Shown in pieces: positions 17,740 through 27,428 of a DNA stretch of 64,000 nt; the first letter of the stretch is position 1, and every line of letters starts with the position of its first letter. The position numbers were made by a program, and so were the translations under genes. The DNA is from [Borrelia] lusitaniae (GTDB lineage: Bacteria; Spirochaetota; Spirochaetia; Borreliales; Borreliaceae), in assembly GCF_030440365.1 (NCBI RefSeq), contig NZ_CP124050.1, forward strand, positions 434,001-498,000, given 5' to 3'. A model generated the notes under the pieces. The model did not search any database. It was given only the letters and a program-made list of their open reading frames with translations, and was not told where the DNA came from.

Positions 17740-18453
17740 ATGTCTGATAATCTAGAAACTTTAATGTTTCTAATGGGGAAAAAATTAGAAACATCTTCAA
17801 ACAATTCGGAAAATATAGAAAAAAAAGAAATTATTTCGATTGAAAGAAAAAATTTTGATTACAACAAGCTGGATAAAGATATTTCTGATTTTTTAAAAAC
17901 AAAGCAATATGAAATTTTCAATATTTTTAACAATACTTATACAAAAATTGGAAAAATACTTAAAGAAGCTCAAGATAAATTAAAAGGGAACAATCAATAT
18001 AACGGGATTTTTTATCAGTGGTTCAAAAGTATGGGATTTAAAAAAGATAAAGTTTATGCTTTAATATCAAGATATAATCTGCTTGTCGAAAATTCCGACA
18101 AGCAGCTCACTATAGAAAAATTACCATTATCATTATCATATGAAATATCTAAAAAATCTTGCCCCTCTATTTTAAAAAATGAAGTTCTAAGCGGTAAAAT
18201 AAATTCTTTAAAAGAATTTAAAATTGTTTATAAAAAAAGTTTTAATTTAGAAAATATGCACAAATCATTACTTAAGAAAGATAAAAAATATGAAAACGAT
18301 ATAAAAGAAATGTTGGATTTTATATTAAAAAATGTCAAAGAATTTAAAAATATTGAACTTAACAATTTAAACCAAGAAAACTTAAAGTTATTTTTTTATT
18401 CTATTTTGGAAATAAAGAAGAAAATAAAAAATATTAAAAATAATTGTATCTAA
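17740..18453 (+). CDS. parZ: ParZ-type partition protein partner of ParA
   Basis: A 237-residue basic protein with a variable N terminus, then a conserved block (about residues 60-130) containing KIGKILKEAQDKL, YNGIFYQWFKSMGFKKDKVY and LPLSLSYEISKK. The last part looks like a helix-turn-helix similar to those in Borrelia plasmid partition proteins. Known, from memory: recent work on B. burgdorferi named this chromosomal parA neighbour ParZ and found that ParA works chiefly with it rather than with ParB. Position immediately after parA fits. The DNA site it binds is not evident here. Confidence 0.75.
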   Translation: MSDNLETLMFLMGKKLETSSNNSENIEKKEIISIERKNFDYNKLDKDISDFLKTKQYEIFNIFNNTYTKIGKILKEAQDKLKGNNQYNGIFYQWFKSMGFKKDKVYALISRYNLLVENSDKQLTIEKLPLSLSYEISKKSCPSILKNEVLSGKINSLKEFKIVYKKSFNLENMHKSLLKKDKKYENDIKEMLDFILKNVKEFKNIELNNLNQENLKLFFYSILEIKKKIKNIKNNCI

Positions 18454-18467
18454 ATTTATTATAGCTA

Positions 18468-18504
18468 CAATAATAAGTATAAATTTTATTTATACTTATT
18501 ATTG
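18468..18504. terminator. Perfect 37-nt inverted repeat after parZ
   Basis: Seventeen perfectly paired bases (18468-18484 with 18488-18504) around a three-base loop, 15 bases past the parZ stop. AT-rich arms and T-rich flanks suit a bidirectional terminator between the convergent parZ and parB, though a protein-binding role cannot be excluded. The rest of the gap to 18721 shows nothing else. Confidence 0.6.
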
Positions 18505-18721
18505 TTCATTTTGAAAATATTAGATTGTTTTTTACTTTTAAATTTAAATATAAGTAACAAAATACAAATCTTATCCCTCATTTAAAGCTTAAAATTTCTT
18601 TATAAAACTAAACAATTTCAAAAAAAGCTTAAAAAATTTACACATTGAGATAAATTTCTAAAAATAAAAACTCTCACAAAATTAAAAATATATTTTGCAA
18701 TCTTTAAATTATAAAAACAAT

Positions 18722-19504
18722 TTAGCTAATATTACCAAAAAAGGAAACGATTCTCCTTAAATCACCCGCTGTAAAATACTCTATCTCTATTTTCCCTTTA
18801 TCTTGATTCCCTTTAATATCTATTTTTGTTTGGATTTTATCAAATAAAAATTCTTTGATATTGCTTAAAAAAGGATCTTGTTCCGGTTTTCCCTTTTTTA
18901 CTATAGATTTATAAAAATTTTTAACATATTTTTCTGCATCTCTTACAGAAAAATTTTTTTTCAATATCATCAAATAAAGATTATACCTGTCTTGCTTGTC
19001 TTTTAAGGATAAAATAACTTTAGCATGCCCAAAAGAAATTTCTTTCCTATGCACTGCATTTAATATTTCTTGTTCAAGATCTAAAATTCTAACTAAATTT
19101 GAAATATAGGTCCTGCTTTTGCCAATTTTTTCTGATAAATCCTTTTGGGTTAAAGAATATTTATTCATTACATTTTTATAGGCATAAGCTTCCTCAACAG
19201 GCGTAAAATTTTCTCTTTGAATATTTTCAACCAAAGGCATAAAATCTCTACAAGATTCCTTTATGTCAACCTCGATAACAGGAATATTTGTCATCTGAAT
19301 AAGTTTAGCAGCCCTAAACCTTCTTTCTCCTACTATTATTTTATATCTCTCATTTACTTTACAAACAATTATGGGTTGCAAAATTCCATTTTCTTTTATG
19401 GAAATACTTAATTCTTCTAATTCAACAAGACTAACAAATTTTCTTGGCTGGTCATTATCAATATCTAAAAGATGAATATCTATCATTTTAAAAACTCCAT
19501 CCAT
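18722..19504 (-). CDS. parB: Chromosome partition protein ParB (Spo0J)
   Basis: A 260-residue CTP-dependent DNA clamp that loads at parS and spreads. The N-terminal part has IIVGERRFRAAKL (box II, arginine-rich) at about residue 55, then FMPLVENIQRENFTPVEEA. The central HTH has LTQKDLSEKIGKSRTYISNL. A C-terminal dimerization region closes the protein. AGGAGG lies 10 bases before the chosen ATG; Met7 (19486) is an alternative start with GGAG upstream. A parS palindrome is about 80 bases upstream. parA is not in the same operon but faces it from 1 kb away. Confidence 0.94.
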   Translation of the reverse strand: MDGVFKMIDIHLLDIDNDQPRKFVSLVELEELSISIKENGILQPIIVCKVNERYKIIVGERRFRAAKLIQMTNIPVIEVDIKESCRDFMPLVENIQRENFTPVEEAYAYKNVMNKYSLTQKDLSEKIGKSRTYISNLVRILDLEQEILNAVHRKEISFGHAKVILSLKDKQDRYNLYLMILKKNFSVRDAEKYVKNFYKSIVKKGKPEQDPFLSNIKEFLFDKIQTKIDIKGNQDKGKIEIEYFTAGDLRRIVSFFGNIS

Positions 19505-19575
19505 ACTATCAGAACCTCCTACAAAACAAAATTTTACCAGGTTATATTATTGAATTACAATTTTAGAATAAAAAA

Positions 19576-19601
19576 AAGAATGTTCCACGTGGAACATTCT
19601 T
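19576..19601. promoter_or_regulatory. parS: parS centromere site
   Basis: TGTTCCACGTGGAACA (19581-19596) is a perfect 16-bp parS consensus palindrome. The symmetry extends five more bases on each side, giving 26 bp. It lies between parB and gyrA, about 6 kb from the likely replication origin. I saw no second copy in the window. Confidence 0.93.
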
Positions 19602-19621
19602 AAATAAGAAAAACCAATTCT

Positions 19622-22054
19622 TTATTTAATAAATTTTGAAACAGAAATCAAACTATCATTATCAAGAGATAATACTTGAATTCCCCTAGCATCTTTGCCT
19701 TGTTCAGATACTTTTCCAGCCACTGTTCTTAAAGCTTTTGAACGTTTACTTACAAGCAAAATTTCATCATCTTCTGAAATTGCTATAGCATCAACAACAC
19801 TACCCGCTTTTTTATCAGATTTTTTATAACTAGTATAACCGGTGGCGCCTCTTTTAAGCTCAGATATTTTAGAAATGCTTAATCTTTTTCCATACCCATT
19901 CTCAGAAATAATCAAAAGATAAGGATTTTCTCTAACCGCCAAAACTTTAACAAACAAATCCCCTTCTTTTAATTTCATTCCACAAACACCTTGGGTACCT
20001 CTATTAGTAAGCCTAACATCACTTGAATTAAATATAAATGCACTACCCTTTTTAGAAATACAAATTATCTTTTCATCTTTAAAAACAATCTCTGCACTTG
20101 TAACAAAATCTTTATCATTAAGTTTAATAACAATAACACCTCGTGACTTTACTGTTTTAAAATCTGTAGATTCGAATCTAGCTATCTTTCCACTTGCAGT
20201 TGTAAGCAATAAATATGCATCATCAGTAAAATCTTTACTATTCTTAATAGTTAATATTTCTTCCTGATCTCCCAAATTAATAAGCTCGCTAATATTTTGC
20301 CCTTTTGAAGCTCTTGAAGAATCTTTTATTTCATAAGCATTGATCAAATAAAGCTTTCCTTCATTTGAAATCATAAACAAATAATCATGAGTATTAACAC
20401 ATAAAGCAATAACAATCTCATCTCCATCATTAAGATCAAAAGAACTGAGTCCTTTTCCTCCTGTACCTTGCAATTTATACTCATTTTGTGAAAGTCTTTT
20501 AAGGAAACCTTTCTTTGTAAGCATAACAACAATATTTTCTTTTTGCATTAAATCCGACATACTAGTTTTTAAAACCTCCTCATCATAAATTATTTTAGTT
20601 CGACGTTCATCGCCAAATTTCAAACCTAAATTTATAGTTTCTTCTCTTATGATATTAATAATCCTTACCGGATTCAAGAGAATATCTTCATAATCTTTTA
20701 TTAAGCTTAAAAGCACATTAAGCTCCTCTTCAAGCTTAAAAATCTCAAGAGCTGTAAGTTTTTGCAACTTCATATCAAGAACTGAATTGGCCTGAATCTC
20801 TGAAAGGCTAAAATTTGCAACAAGTCTTTCTTTTGCATCTTTTGCTAATTTAGATGATTTAATAATCTTAATAACCTCATCTATATTATTTAAAGCAATA
20901 TTTAATCCTTCAAGAATATGTGCTTTCTCTTTTGCCTTTCTCAAGTCAAATTCAATACGTCTTTCGATAATATTTTTTCTATGCTCAATAAACTCAAATA
21001 ATAATTCTTCCAAATTCAACTGTTTTGGAATACCGTCAACAAGAGCTAAATTATTTATACCAAAATGCTTTTTAAATTCAGTATATTCATAAAGCAAATT
21101 CATAATAACATGAGGATCAAAGCCTCTTTTAACTTCAAGAACTATTCTAATGCCTTCTCGATCAGACTCATCTCTTATATCTAAAAGTCCTTCTAATTTT
21201 TCTTCTTTTGCTAAAAGCGCAACTTTCATAAGAAGTGAAGATTTATTTACTGTATAAGGTATTTCTGTAACAATTATAGCATTTCTATCTTCTGATCTTT
21301 CTTCAATATAATATCTTGCTCTAATAACAACACTTCCCTTACCAGTTTTGTATGCTTTAATTAAATTGTCATTATAAACAATCTCTCCAAAAGTTGGAAA
21401 ATCGGGCCCTTTAACTATCTTGAGCAAATCAAATATAGAAGCATTCTCATTATCCAACATATAAACAATAGCATCACAAATTTCTCTCAAATTGTGAGGT
21501 GCCATATTAGTAGCCATTCCAACAGCAATTCCACTAGAGCCATTTACCAAAAGAAATGGAAATGATGAAGGCATAATCTCAGGCTCACTTAAAGAATCAT
21601 CATAATTAGACTTAAAATTAACAGTCTCTTTGTCTATATCCTTAACAATATATTCGGTTATTTTTTCCATTTTGGCTTCAGTATATCGCATAGCAGCAGG
21701 AGGATCTCCGTCAATAGATCCAAAATTTCCCTGTCCTCGTATTACAGGATATCTAAGTGAAAAATCTTGAGCAAGTCTTACAAGGGCATCATAAATTGAT
21801 TGATCTCCATGAGGATGATATTTCCCAAGAACATCCCCTACTATTCTTCCAGCTTTTTTAAAAGCTTTATCAGAACGAAGTCCCATCTCATACATAGAAT
21901 AAAGTATTCTCCTGTGAACTGGCTTAAGACCATCCCTTACATCTGGAAGAGCTCTAGAAACAATAACTGACATTGCATAATTTAAATAAGAAGTTTTTAT
22001 TTCATCTTCTATCTTAACATTTAATATTTGTTCTTTATCTTCTCCAACTGCCAT
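19622..22054 (-). CDS. gyrA: DNA gyrase subunit A
   Basis: The breakage-reunion subunit of gyrase, 810 residues from the chosen ATG, which has GGAG five bases upstream; a GTG two codons earlier is also open. AMRYTEAKM holds the catalytic Tyr. The quinolone region reads [16 protein letters not shown], with Gln where E. coli has Ser83 and with Asp87 kept. The C-terminal DNA-wrapping domain begins near residue 500 and holds a GyrA-box-like LQGTGGKG. Known: B. burgdorferi also makes the C-terminal domain as a separate protein; an ATG at 20560 with AGGAGG 14 bases upstream fits such a start. It lies 11 bases after gyrB. Confidence 0.97.
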   Translation of the reverse strand: MAVGEDKEQILNVKIEDEIKTSYLNYAMSVIVSRALPDVRDGLKPVHRRILYSMYEMGLRSDKAFKKAGRIVGDVLGKYHPHGDQSIYDALVRLAQDFSLRYPVIRGQGNFGSIDGDPPAAMRYTEAKMEKITEYIVKDIDKETVNFKSNYDDSLSEPEIMPSSFPFLLVNGSSGIAVGMATNMAPHNLREICDAIVYMLDNENASIFDLLKIVKGPDFPTFGEIVYNDNLIKAYKTGKGSVVIRARYYIEERSEDRNAIIVTEIPYTVNKSSLLMKVALLAKEEKLEGLLDIRDESDREGIRIVLEVKRGFDPHVIMNLLYEYTEFKKHFGINNLALVDGIPKQLNLEELLFEFIEHRKNIIERRIEFDLRKAKEKAHILEGLNIALNNIDEVIKIIKSSKLAKDAKERLVANFSLSEIQANSVLDMKLQKLTALEIFKLEEELNVLLSLIKDYEDILLNPVRIINIIREETINLGLKFGDERRTKIIYDEEVLKTSMSDLMQKENIVVMLTKKGFLKRLSQNEYKLQGTGGKGLSSFDLNDGDEIVIALCVNTHDYLFMISNEGKLYLINAYEIKDSSRASKGQNISELINLGDQEEILTIKNSKDFTDDAYLLLTTASGKIARFESTDFKTVKSRGVIVIKLNDKDFVTSAEIVFKDEKIICISKKGSAFIFNSSDVRLTNRGTQGVCGMKLKEGDLFVKVLAVRENPYLLIISENGYGKRLSISKISELKRGATGYTSYKKSDKKAGSVVDAIAISEDDEILLVSKRSKALRTVAGKVSEQGKDARGIQVLSLDNDSLISVSKFIK

Positions 22055-22065
22055 TAACACTCCAA

Positions 22066-23970
22066 TTACACATCAAGATTAATTACATTAAGTGCATTCT
22101 GTTCAATAAATTCTTTTCTGGGCTCAACTAAATCTCCCATGAGAGTAACAAAAATTTTTTCAGCCTCAACAGCATCATCTATATTCATCAATCTCATTTT
22201 TCTTCTAGCAGGATCCATAGTAGTTTCCCAAAGCTGCTTTGGATTCATCTCCCCAAGCCCTTTATATCTTTGAAGAACAATACTATTGCGATTTTTAGTT
22301 TCAATAGAATCTAAAAATTTTTCTTTTTCTTTCTCATCATAAAAATAATAAATACGATTGTCATACTTTATCTTATAAAGAGGAGGCATTGCTATATATA
22401 TATAGCCATTTTCAATTAAATCTCTCATATATCTAAAGAAAAAAGCTAAAAGCAAAGTTCTAATATGAGATCCATCAACATCAGCATCTGCCATAATAAT
22501 GACCTTGTGATAACGAAGTTTTGTAATATCAAAAGTTTTGCCAACTCCTGCACCAAGAGATGCAATTATAGGAATAAGCTTATCATTGGTAATTACCCTA
22601 TCTTCTCTTGTTTTCTCAACATTAAGCATTTTCCCCCATAATGGCAAAATAGCTTGAAAAAATCTATTTCTACCCATTTTAGCACTTCCTCCAGCAGAAT
22701 CGCCCTCTACAATATAAATCTCTCTTTCCAAAGGATTTTTAGAAGCACAATCAGCCAATTTACCGGGCAGTGCTAAGCTTTCAAATGCATTTTTCTTTCT
22801 TTCTGATTCTCTTGCTTTTCTTGCAGCTTCACGAGCACGAGCAGCTTTTATTGCTTTTCCAAGAATAACATCTATCTCTAAAGAATTTAAATTAATAATT
22901 TCTAGTAGCTGCTCATATACAATAATCTCAACTATTTTTTTTATCTCAGAATTACCAAGCTTACTCTTTGTTTGCCCTTCAAATTGAGGTTCTGGAACTT
23001 TTACAGAAATAACAGCTGTAAGGCCCTCTTTAAAATCATCTCCTGTAAGATTGGGAATGTCTTTTTTACTTATTTTTGAATTTTTAAAAGCTTCGTTCAT
23101 AGCCTTAGTAAGTCCACTTCTAAAGCCCATAACATGGGTCCCTCCTTCTCTTGTATTAATATTATTAACAAAAGAAAGAATATTGTCAGAATAGCTTTCA
23201 GTCCATTTAAGTCCCACATTAACAATAACATCATTAATAACGCCATCAATATAATAAGGTTCTGATTGAAAAACTTTACTGTTATTAGTTAAATAATCTA
23301 CAAAAGATTTTATACCACCTTCAAAATAAAATTTTGAAGAATTTTCTTTACCAAATCTTTTATCTTCAATTGAAATACATACTTTATCATTTAAAAAAGC
23401 AAGCTCTTTAAGCCTTTTTTCAAGAACATCAAAATTATAATCTAGAGTTTCAAAAATTTCAGAATCTGCTAAAAAAGTAACCGTAGTTCCAGTAACAGAA
23501 GATTCTCCCACAACTTCTACTTTAGAAGCTGGAATACCTTTTGAAAAAGTTTGCCTAAAAATTTTTCCATCTCTATTAATACAAACTTCTAAAAACGAAG
23601 ACAAAGCATTTACAACCGAAATTCCAACACCATGTAATCCTCCAGAAACTTTATAAGTGCCTTTATTAAACTTACCACCAGAATGTAGTTTTGTTAAAAC
23701 AAGTTCAAGAGCACTAATTCCTTCTTCTTCATGAATATCAGTAGGAATACCTCTCCCATTGTCAATTACAGTTATGGTATTGTCCGAATTAATAACAACA
23801 TCTATTTTATCACAAAATCCAGCTAAAGCCTCATCAATACTATTGTCAACCACCTCATAAACCAAATGGTGCAACCCATTAACAGAAACAGAGCCTATAT
23901 ACATACCAGGTCTTTTTCTAACAGCTTCAAGTCCTTTTAAAACCTGAATGTTACTAGCAACATAATTCAT
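22066..23970 (-). CDS. gyrB: DNA gyrase subunit B
   Basis: The ATPase subunit of gyrase, 634 residues. The GHKL ATPase domain shows [25 protein letters not shown] and [15 protein letters not shown] within the first 130 residues. The transducer domain follows, and the TOPRIM part has [14 protein letters not shown] and [14 protein letters not shown]. The C terminus has [21 protein letters not shown] prefer the ATG at 23970, after GGAAGG, as homologues begin near [12 protein letters not shown]; an ATG five codons upstream is possible. It heads the gyrB-gyrA operon and is divergent from dnaA. Confidence 0.97.
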   Translation of the reverse strand: MNYVASNIQVLKGLEAVRKRPGMYIGSVSVNGLHHLVYEVVDNSIDEALAGFCDKIDVVINSDNTITVIDNGRGIPTDIHEEEGISALELVLTKLHSGGKFNKGTYKVSGGLHGVGISVVNALSSFLEVCINRDGKIFRQTFSKGIPASKVEVVGESSVTGTTVTFLADSEIFETLDYNFDVLEKRLKELAFLNDKVCISIEDKRFGKENSSKFYFEGGIKSFVDYLTNNSKVFQSEPYYIDGVINDVIVNVGLKWTESYSDNILSFVNNINTREGGTHVMGFRSGLTKAMNEAFKNSKISKKDIPNLTGDDFKEGLTAVISVKVPEPQFEGQTKSKLGNSEIKKIVEIIVYEQLLEIINLNSLEIDVILGKAIKAARAREAARKARESERKKNAFESLALPGKLADCASKNPLEREIYIVEGDSAGGSAKMGRNRFFQAILPLWGKMLNVEKTREDRVITNDKLIPIIASLGAGVGKTFDITKLRYHKVIIMADADVDGSHIRTLLLAFFFRYMRDLIENGYIYIAMPPLYKIKYDNRIYYFYDEKEKEKFLDSIETKNRNSIVLQRYKGLGEMNPKQLWETTMDPARRKMRLMNIDDAVEAEKIFVTLMGDLVEPRKEFIEQNALNVINLDV

Positions 23971-24157
23971 AAACCTTCCATTCATTTAATCAAAATTTAG
24001 ACACAGATAAATTTTACATTAAAAAAAAAATAATATCTATTACATATAAAGTACTAAAAATTTTTAAAAATTCACAAACAATTTAGATAGAATCCTAATT
24101 TAACATTATACTATATAATATTAAAAGTATAGTACTAAAACCAGCAAGGACAAAAAA
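23971..24157. other. gyrB-dnaA divergent intergenic region
   Basis: About 185 AT-rich bases that must hold the promoters of both gyrB and dnaA. I see an imperfect inverted repeat ACTATA / TATAGT around 24109-24134 close to dnaA. I see no TTATCCACA box and no trio array here, so it is a weaker origin candidate than the dnaA-dnaN gap. Confidence 0.5.
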
Positions 24158-25615
24158 ATGGAAAAATCAAAAAATATATGGAGCTTGATTTTAACAGAAA
24201 TAAAAAAAGAACTATCAGAAGAAGAGTTTTATGTTTGGTTTGAAAATTTATGCTTTTTAGAATCAATAGGTGACAATATTCAAATATCTACTCCAAATTT
24301 ATTTCACAAAAATCAAATAGAAAAAAGGTTTACAAAAAGAATCAAAGAAATCCTCACAAAAAATGGCTACAATAACGTAGTCATTGTATTTACAAATCAA
24401 CCACCTAAAACCTATTCTGACAAAAACGAAAGCGAAAAAAAAAACCTAAACGAAACTTTTCCAAATTTCGATAAGCTCAAAGAAAACACGCTCTCTAAAG
24501 AACCAATTCAAAGCATTAAAGATCGTATAAAAATGTATATCAAAAAAGAAGAAGAGCCTACAAATTTTAAAAATCCCTTTCTTAAAAAGAGGTACACATT
24601 TGAAAATTTTATCATAGGCCCAAATAATAAACTTGCATATAACGCAAGCTTATCAATCTCAAAAAATCCTGGAAAAAAATATAATCCATGTTTAATTTAC
24701 GGTGGAGTTGGGCTTGGAAAAACACATTTGCTTCAAAGCATAGGAAACAAAACAGAAGAATTGCATCATAATTTCAAGATATTATACGTTACTGCTGAAA
24801 ATTTTTTAAATGAGTTTGTAGAAAGCATAAAGACACACGAAACAAAAAAATTTAAAAAAAAATATAGACACTTAGACATGCTTCTTATAGACGATATACA
24901 CGATTTACAAAAAAAAGAAGGCATACAAGAAGAGCTTTTTCACACATTTAATGCCCTTTATGAAGACAATAAACAATTAGTATTCACATGTGACAGGTCC
25001 CCTTCTGAGCTTATAAATTTTACAGATAGACTAAAAAGCAGATTCACAAGAGGACTAAATGTTGATATATCAAAGCCTAATTTTGAACTCAGAGTTGCTA
25101 TTATTGAAAAAAAAGCAGAAGAGGATGGCATAAGAGTCCCTAAAAATATACTAAATCTGGTTGCCCAAAAAGTTACAACAAATGTAAGAGACCTTGAAGC
25201 TGCTGTAACAAAACTAAAAGCATATATAGATTTAGACAATATAGAAATTGACATTGACATTGTTGAAAAAATAATTAAAGAAATAATAATCTACGAAAAA
25301 GAAACAGCCAATAAACCAAGCAATAAAATCAATATCGAAAATATAAAAAAAATACTCTTAAGAGAGCTAAAAATTACACATAAAGACATTGAGGGGCATA
25401 GTAAAAAACCAGAGATAACAAAAGCTAGACATATTTATGCGTACCTTTTGAGGAATTTTACAGAGCTATCAACAGTTGAAATTGGAAAAATTATTGGAGG
25501 AAAAACCCATTCAACGGTGCTTTATTCGATAAATAAAATAGATAGAGACAGAAATAATGACAAAGAAATAAACAATTTAATCACAGAACTTATGAACAAA
25601 ATAAACAAAAATTAA
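24158..25615 (+). CDS. dnaA: Replication initiator DnaA
   Basis: A 485-residue AAA+ ATPase that binds DnaA boxes and melts the origin. Domain I is about residues 1-85, a Lys-rich linker runs to 140, and AAA+ domain III follows. Walker A is GGVGLGKT (182-189) and Walker B LLIDDIHDL (242-250). Domain IV has PEITKARHIYAYLLRNFTEL and the signature GGKTHSTVLYS (447-457), where most bacteria have GRDHTTV. AAGGAC precedes the ATG. The coding strand is A-rich and G-poor, the opposite of dnaN, which suggests that dnaA lies on the lagging-strand side of the origin. Confidence 0.97.
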   Translation: MEKSKNIWSLILTEIKKELSEEEFYVWFENLCFLESIGDNIQISTPNLFHKNQIEKRFTKRIKEILTKNGYNNVVIVFTNQPPKTYSDKNESEKKNLNETFPNFDKLKENTLSKEPIQSIKDRIKMYIKKEEEPTNFKNPFLKKRYTFENFIIGPNNKLAYNASLSISKNPGKKYNPCLIYGGVGLGKTHLLQSIGNKTEELHHNFKILYVTAENFLNEFVESIKTHETKKFKKKYRHLDMLLIDDIHDLQKKEGIQEELFHTFNALYEDNKQLVFTCDRSPSELINFTDRLKSRFTRGLNVDISKPNFELRVAIIEKKAEEDGIRVPKNILNLVAQKVTTNVRDLEAAVTKLKAYIDLDNIEIDIDIVEKIIKEIIIYEKETANKPSNKINIENIKKILLRELKITHKDIEGHSKKPEITKARHIYAYLLRNFTELSTVEIGKIIGGKTHSTVLYSINKIDRDRNNDKEINNLITELMNKINKN

Positions 25616-25870
25616 ACCTAATTTAAAAATCAAAAATTCTTTTAAACAATTGAAACAAATAATTTATCAAAAATAAAACATAAAATGACCTACAATTCAA
25701 CAAGATATTTCTTTATACCACATAACATTAAATACAATTAAACAATCAAACAGAAGCCTACTACTACTATTACTATTACTATTACTATTATATATATCTA
25801 AAAAACTAAAAATATAAAACTGTAAAAGATTACAAAGATAAAATGTAATAGAATATATTGGGAGGGCATA
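25616..25870. other. oriC: Likely replication origin oriC
   Basis: The 255-base gap between dnaA and dnaN holds an AT-rich left part, a short GC cluster (GAAGCC, 25753-25758), an array of eleven 3-base units (25758-25790), and then an AT stretch (TATATATATCTAAAAAAC). This matches the arrangement of box region, GC cluster, DnaA-trio and unwinding element known from B. subtilis. Canonical TTATCCACA boxes are missing; TTATACCACA near 25713 is the nearest. The skew change and the surrounding dnaA/dnaN genes support an origin. Confidence 0.65.
25758..25790 (-). repeat. DnaA-trio-like array, eleven 3-base units
   Basis: On the plus strand the units are CTA x4, then TTA/CTA alternating, ending in TTA: seven CTA and four TTA. 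On the minus strand this is a run of TAG and TAA, that is 3'-GAT/AAT-5', the DnaA-trio motif. A GC cluster touches its 3' (box) side as in known unwinding systems. A plain microsatellite is the alternative. Confidence 0.65.
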
Positions 25871-27031
25871 ATGCAAAATAACATATTTTTTATTTGCGAA
25901 ACAAATCAAATTATAAATGAGATAGAAAAAGCAAAAGGAATAATATTGAATAGAAATATGAATGATATTTGGAGTGCACTGTTAATTGAAGTGAAAGAAT
26001 CTAATCTCACAATTAAATCAACAGATAGAAATATTTTTTTTGAAAGCACAATTCAAATTGTTTCAGAAGCAGATTTTAAGGTATTAATTAATGCTTCAAA
26101 TTTTTATGACGCGGTAAAAGCATTCAGTTTCTATAAGAAAATAAAAATAGTTTTTAATGAGAGTAACAGCAAATTGGAAATTATGGGAGAATCAAAAAAT
26201 GAAAAAGAAGAAGAATATGAAGATCATTTAAATGAACCTACCTTTTCATACGAAGAAATAGAAAATTATAATTATGACATGATTAATGAAGATTGCATTT
26301 TTGAAATCGAAGTAAAACAAAAATTTTTAAAAAAAGTAATAAACAGAATAGCTTTTTCTGCACATATTGACGAGTCTAAAAACGTGTTAAATGGTGTGTA
26401 TTTTACAAAAGATGAAGATTCTAGACTACTACTCGTTTCTACTAATGGACACAGAATGTCTATTTGTAAAACAGAGGTCGTAGTTGAAGAAAATGTGAAT
26501 TTTATAGTTCCTGTGAAAATATTTAATTTTTTAAAACATCTTATGTCAGGAGAAGGCATGGTCAAAATAAAGTCTTCTGATAAAAAATTTTATGTTGAAT
26601 TTGATAATTATAAAATAGCTTGCAGTTTAATTAATGGTAATTATCCTGATTATAAGAGCATTATACCCAAAGATCAAAAAAATAAATCTTTGGTTTCACT
26701 AGGCATTTTAAAAGATAGACTTGCAAGAGTTAATTTATATGTTGACAAGTCAAGAAAATTGGTTTTAACTTTTTCTGAGTTTCAATTAAGACTTCTTGGA
26801 GAAGATTTGATTACTGGAAGAAAAGGTGAATTTTTTATTAAAAATTCGAACTATCTGTATGACGGAACAGATGAGGTTGTGGCTATTAATATTTCATATT
26901 TTGTTGAAGCTATTAGTGTTTTTGAAACTTCAAAAATAGAAATACAATTTAATTCGGGGAATGTGTTAAAATTGAGTGAGCCTGAAAATTTGAATTTTAC
27001 GCACTTGATAATGCCGATGTCTTTAGGTTAA
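25871..27031 (+). CDS. dnaN: DNA polymerase III beta clamp
   Basis: A 386-residue sliding clamp that holds the replicative polymerase on DNA. Three repeated clamp domains are recognisable. LNGVYFTKDEDSRLLLVSTNGHRMSI (quoted in part: LLLVSTNGHRMSI) is a strong clamp motif, as is FEFDNYKIACSLINGNYPDY in part. The C terminus HLIMPMSLG resembles the usual IMPMR end. GGGAGGG lies 6 bases before the ATG. The middle carries an acidic insert around residues 110-130 (EKEEEYEDHLNE). It is the first gene right of the origin and the first with a T/G-rich coding strand. Confidence 0.96.
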   Translation: MQNNIFFICETNQIINEIEKAKGIILNRNMNDIWSALLIEVKESNLTIKSTDRNIFFESTIQIVSEADFKVLINASNFYDAVKAFSFYKKIKIVFNESNSKLEIMGESKNEKEEEYEDHLNEPTFSYEEIENYNYDMINEDCIFEIEVKQKFLKKVINRIAFSAHIDESKNVLNGVYFTKDEDSRLLLVSTNGHRMSICKTEVVVEENVNFIVPVKIFNFLKHLMSGEGMVKIKSSDKKFYVEFDNYKIACSLINGNYPDYKSIIPKDQKNKSLVSLGILKDRLARVNLYVDKSRKLVLTFSEFQLRLLGEDLITGRKGEFFIKNSNYLYDGTDEVVAINISYFVEAISVFETSKIEIQFNSGNVLKLSEPENLNFTHLIMPMSLG

Positions 27032-27122
27032 AGTGAGTTATTAATGTGATTTTTAATATTAAAATAAGCCTTTTTGGAATTTCTTTAATATTGTTTTTTG
27101 CATTGAGGGATAAAAGATTGTT

Positions 27123-27422
27123 ATGAATGATTATTCTTTTAAAAAGATAGGCAATGTTCTTAAAGATTATTTAGAATCTAATTTGCTTGTTAATAAAAAA
27201 ATAAGTTCCAAATTATTGATTGCTGATAAATGGAGTCAGATCTTTAAGGCTTTATCAGATGATGTTAAATTTTTAGATTTTAAAAATGAGCAGGTTCTTT
27301 TTCTTGAGGTAAGTAATTCAAGTATTTTATACAGCGTATTAATTAATAAGTCTAATATAACAAAGTCAATAAAAGAATTAACGGGGATTAAAGTAATAGA
27401 TATAAAGGTTTTAGTAAAGTGA
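27123..27422 (+). CDS. DUF721/DciA-like protein
   Basis: A 99-residue protein whose ADKWSQIFKALSDDVKFLDFKN and VLFLEVSNSSILYSVLINKS (shown in part) match the DUF721 core of W..I.G....h..........L.V.V.s..w...L. Known: DUF721 proteins include DciA, which loads the replicative helicase DnaB in bacteria without DnaC or DnaI. The site, just after dnaN and before rpmH, matches the DUF721 position near dnaA-dnaN in other phyla. A role in helicase loading is inference. No recF lies between dnaN and this gene. Confidence 0.7.
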   Translation: MNDYSFKKIGNVLKDYLESNLLVNKKISSKLLIADKWSQIFKALSDDVKFLDFKNEQVLFLEVSNSSILYSVLINKSNITKSIKELTGIKVIDIKVLVK

Positions 27423-27428
27423 TTATTG

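Noticed and set aside
16985..18453. Integrated plasmid, suggested by plasmid-like parA-parZ genes
   Set aside because: No plasmid replication gene, no flanking repeats, and the genes lie in a conserved chromosomal position beside parS and gyrA.
25758..25790. CRISPR-like or plain microsatellite reading of the CTA/TTA array
   Set aside because: Units of three bases with no spacers exclude CRISPR; a microsatellite is possible, but the GC cluster and AT element on either side favour an origin function.
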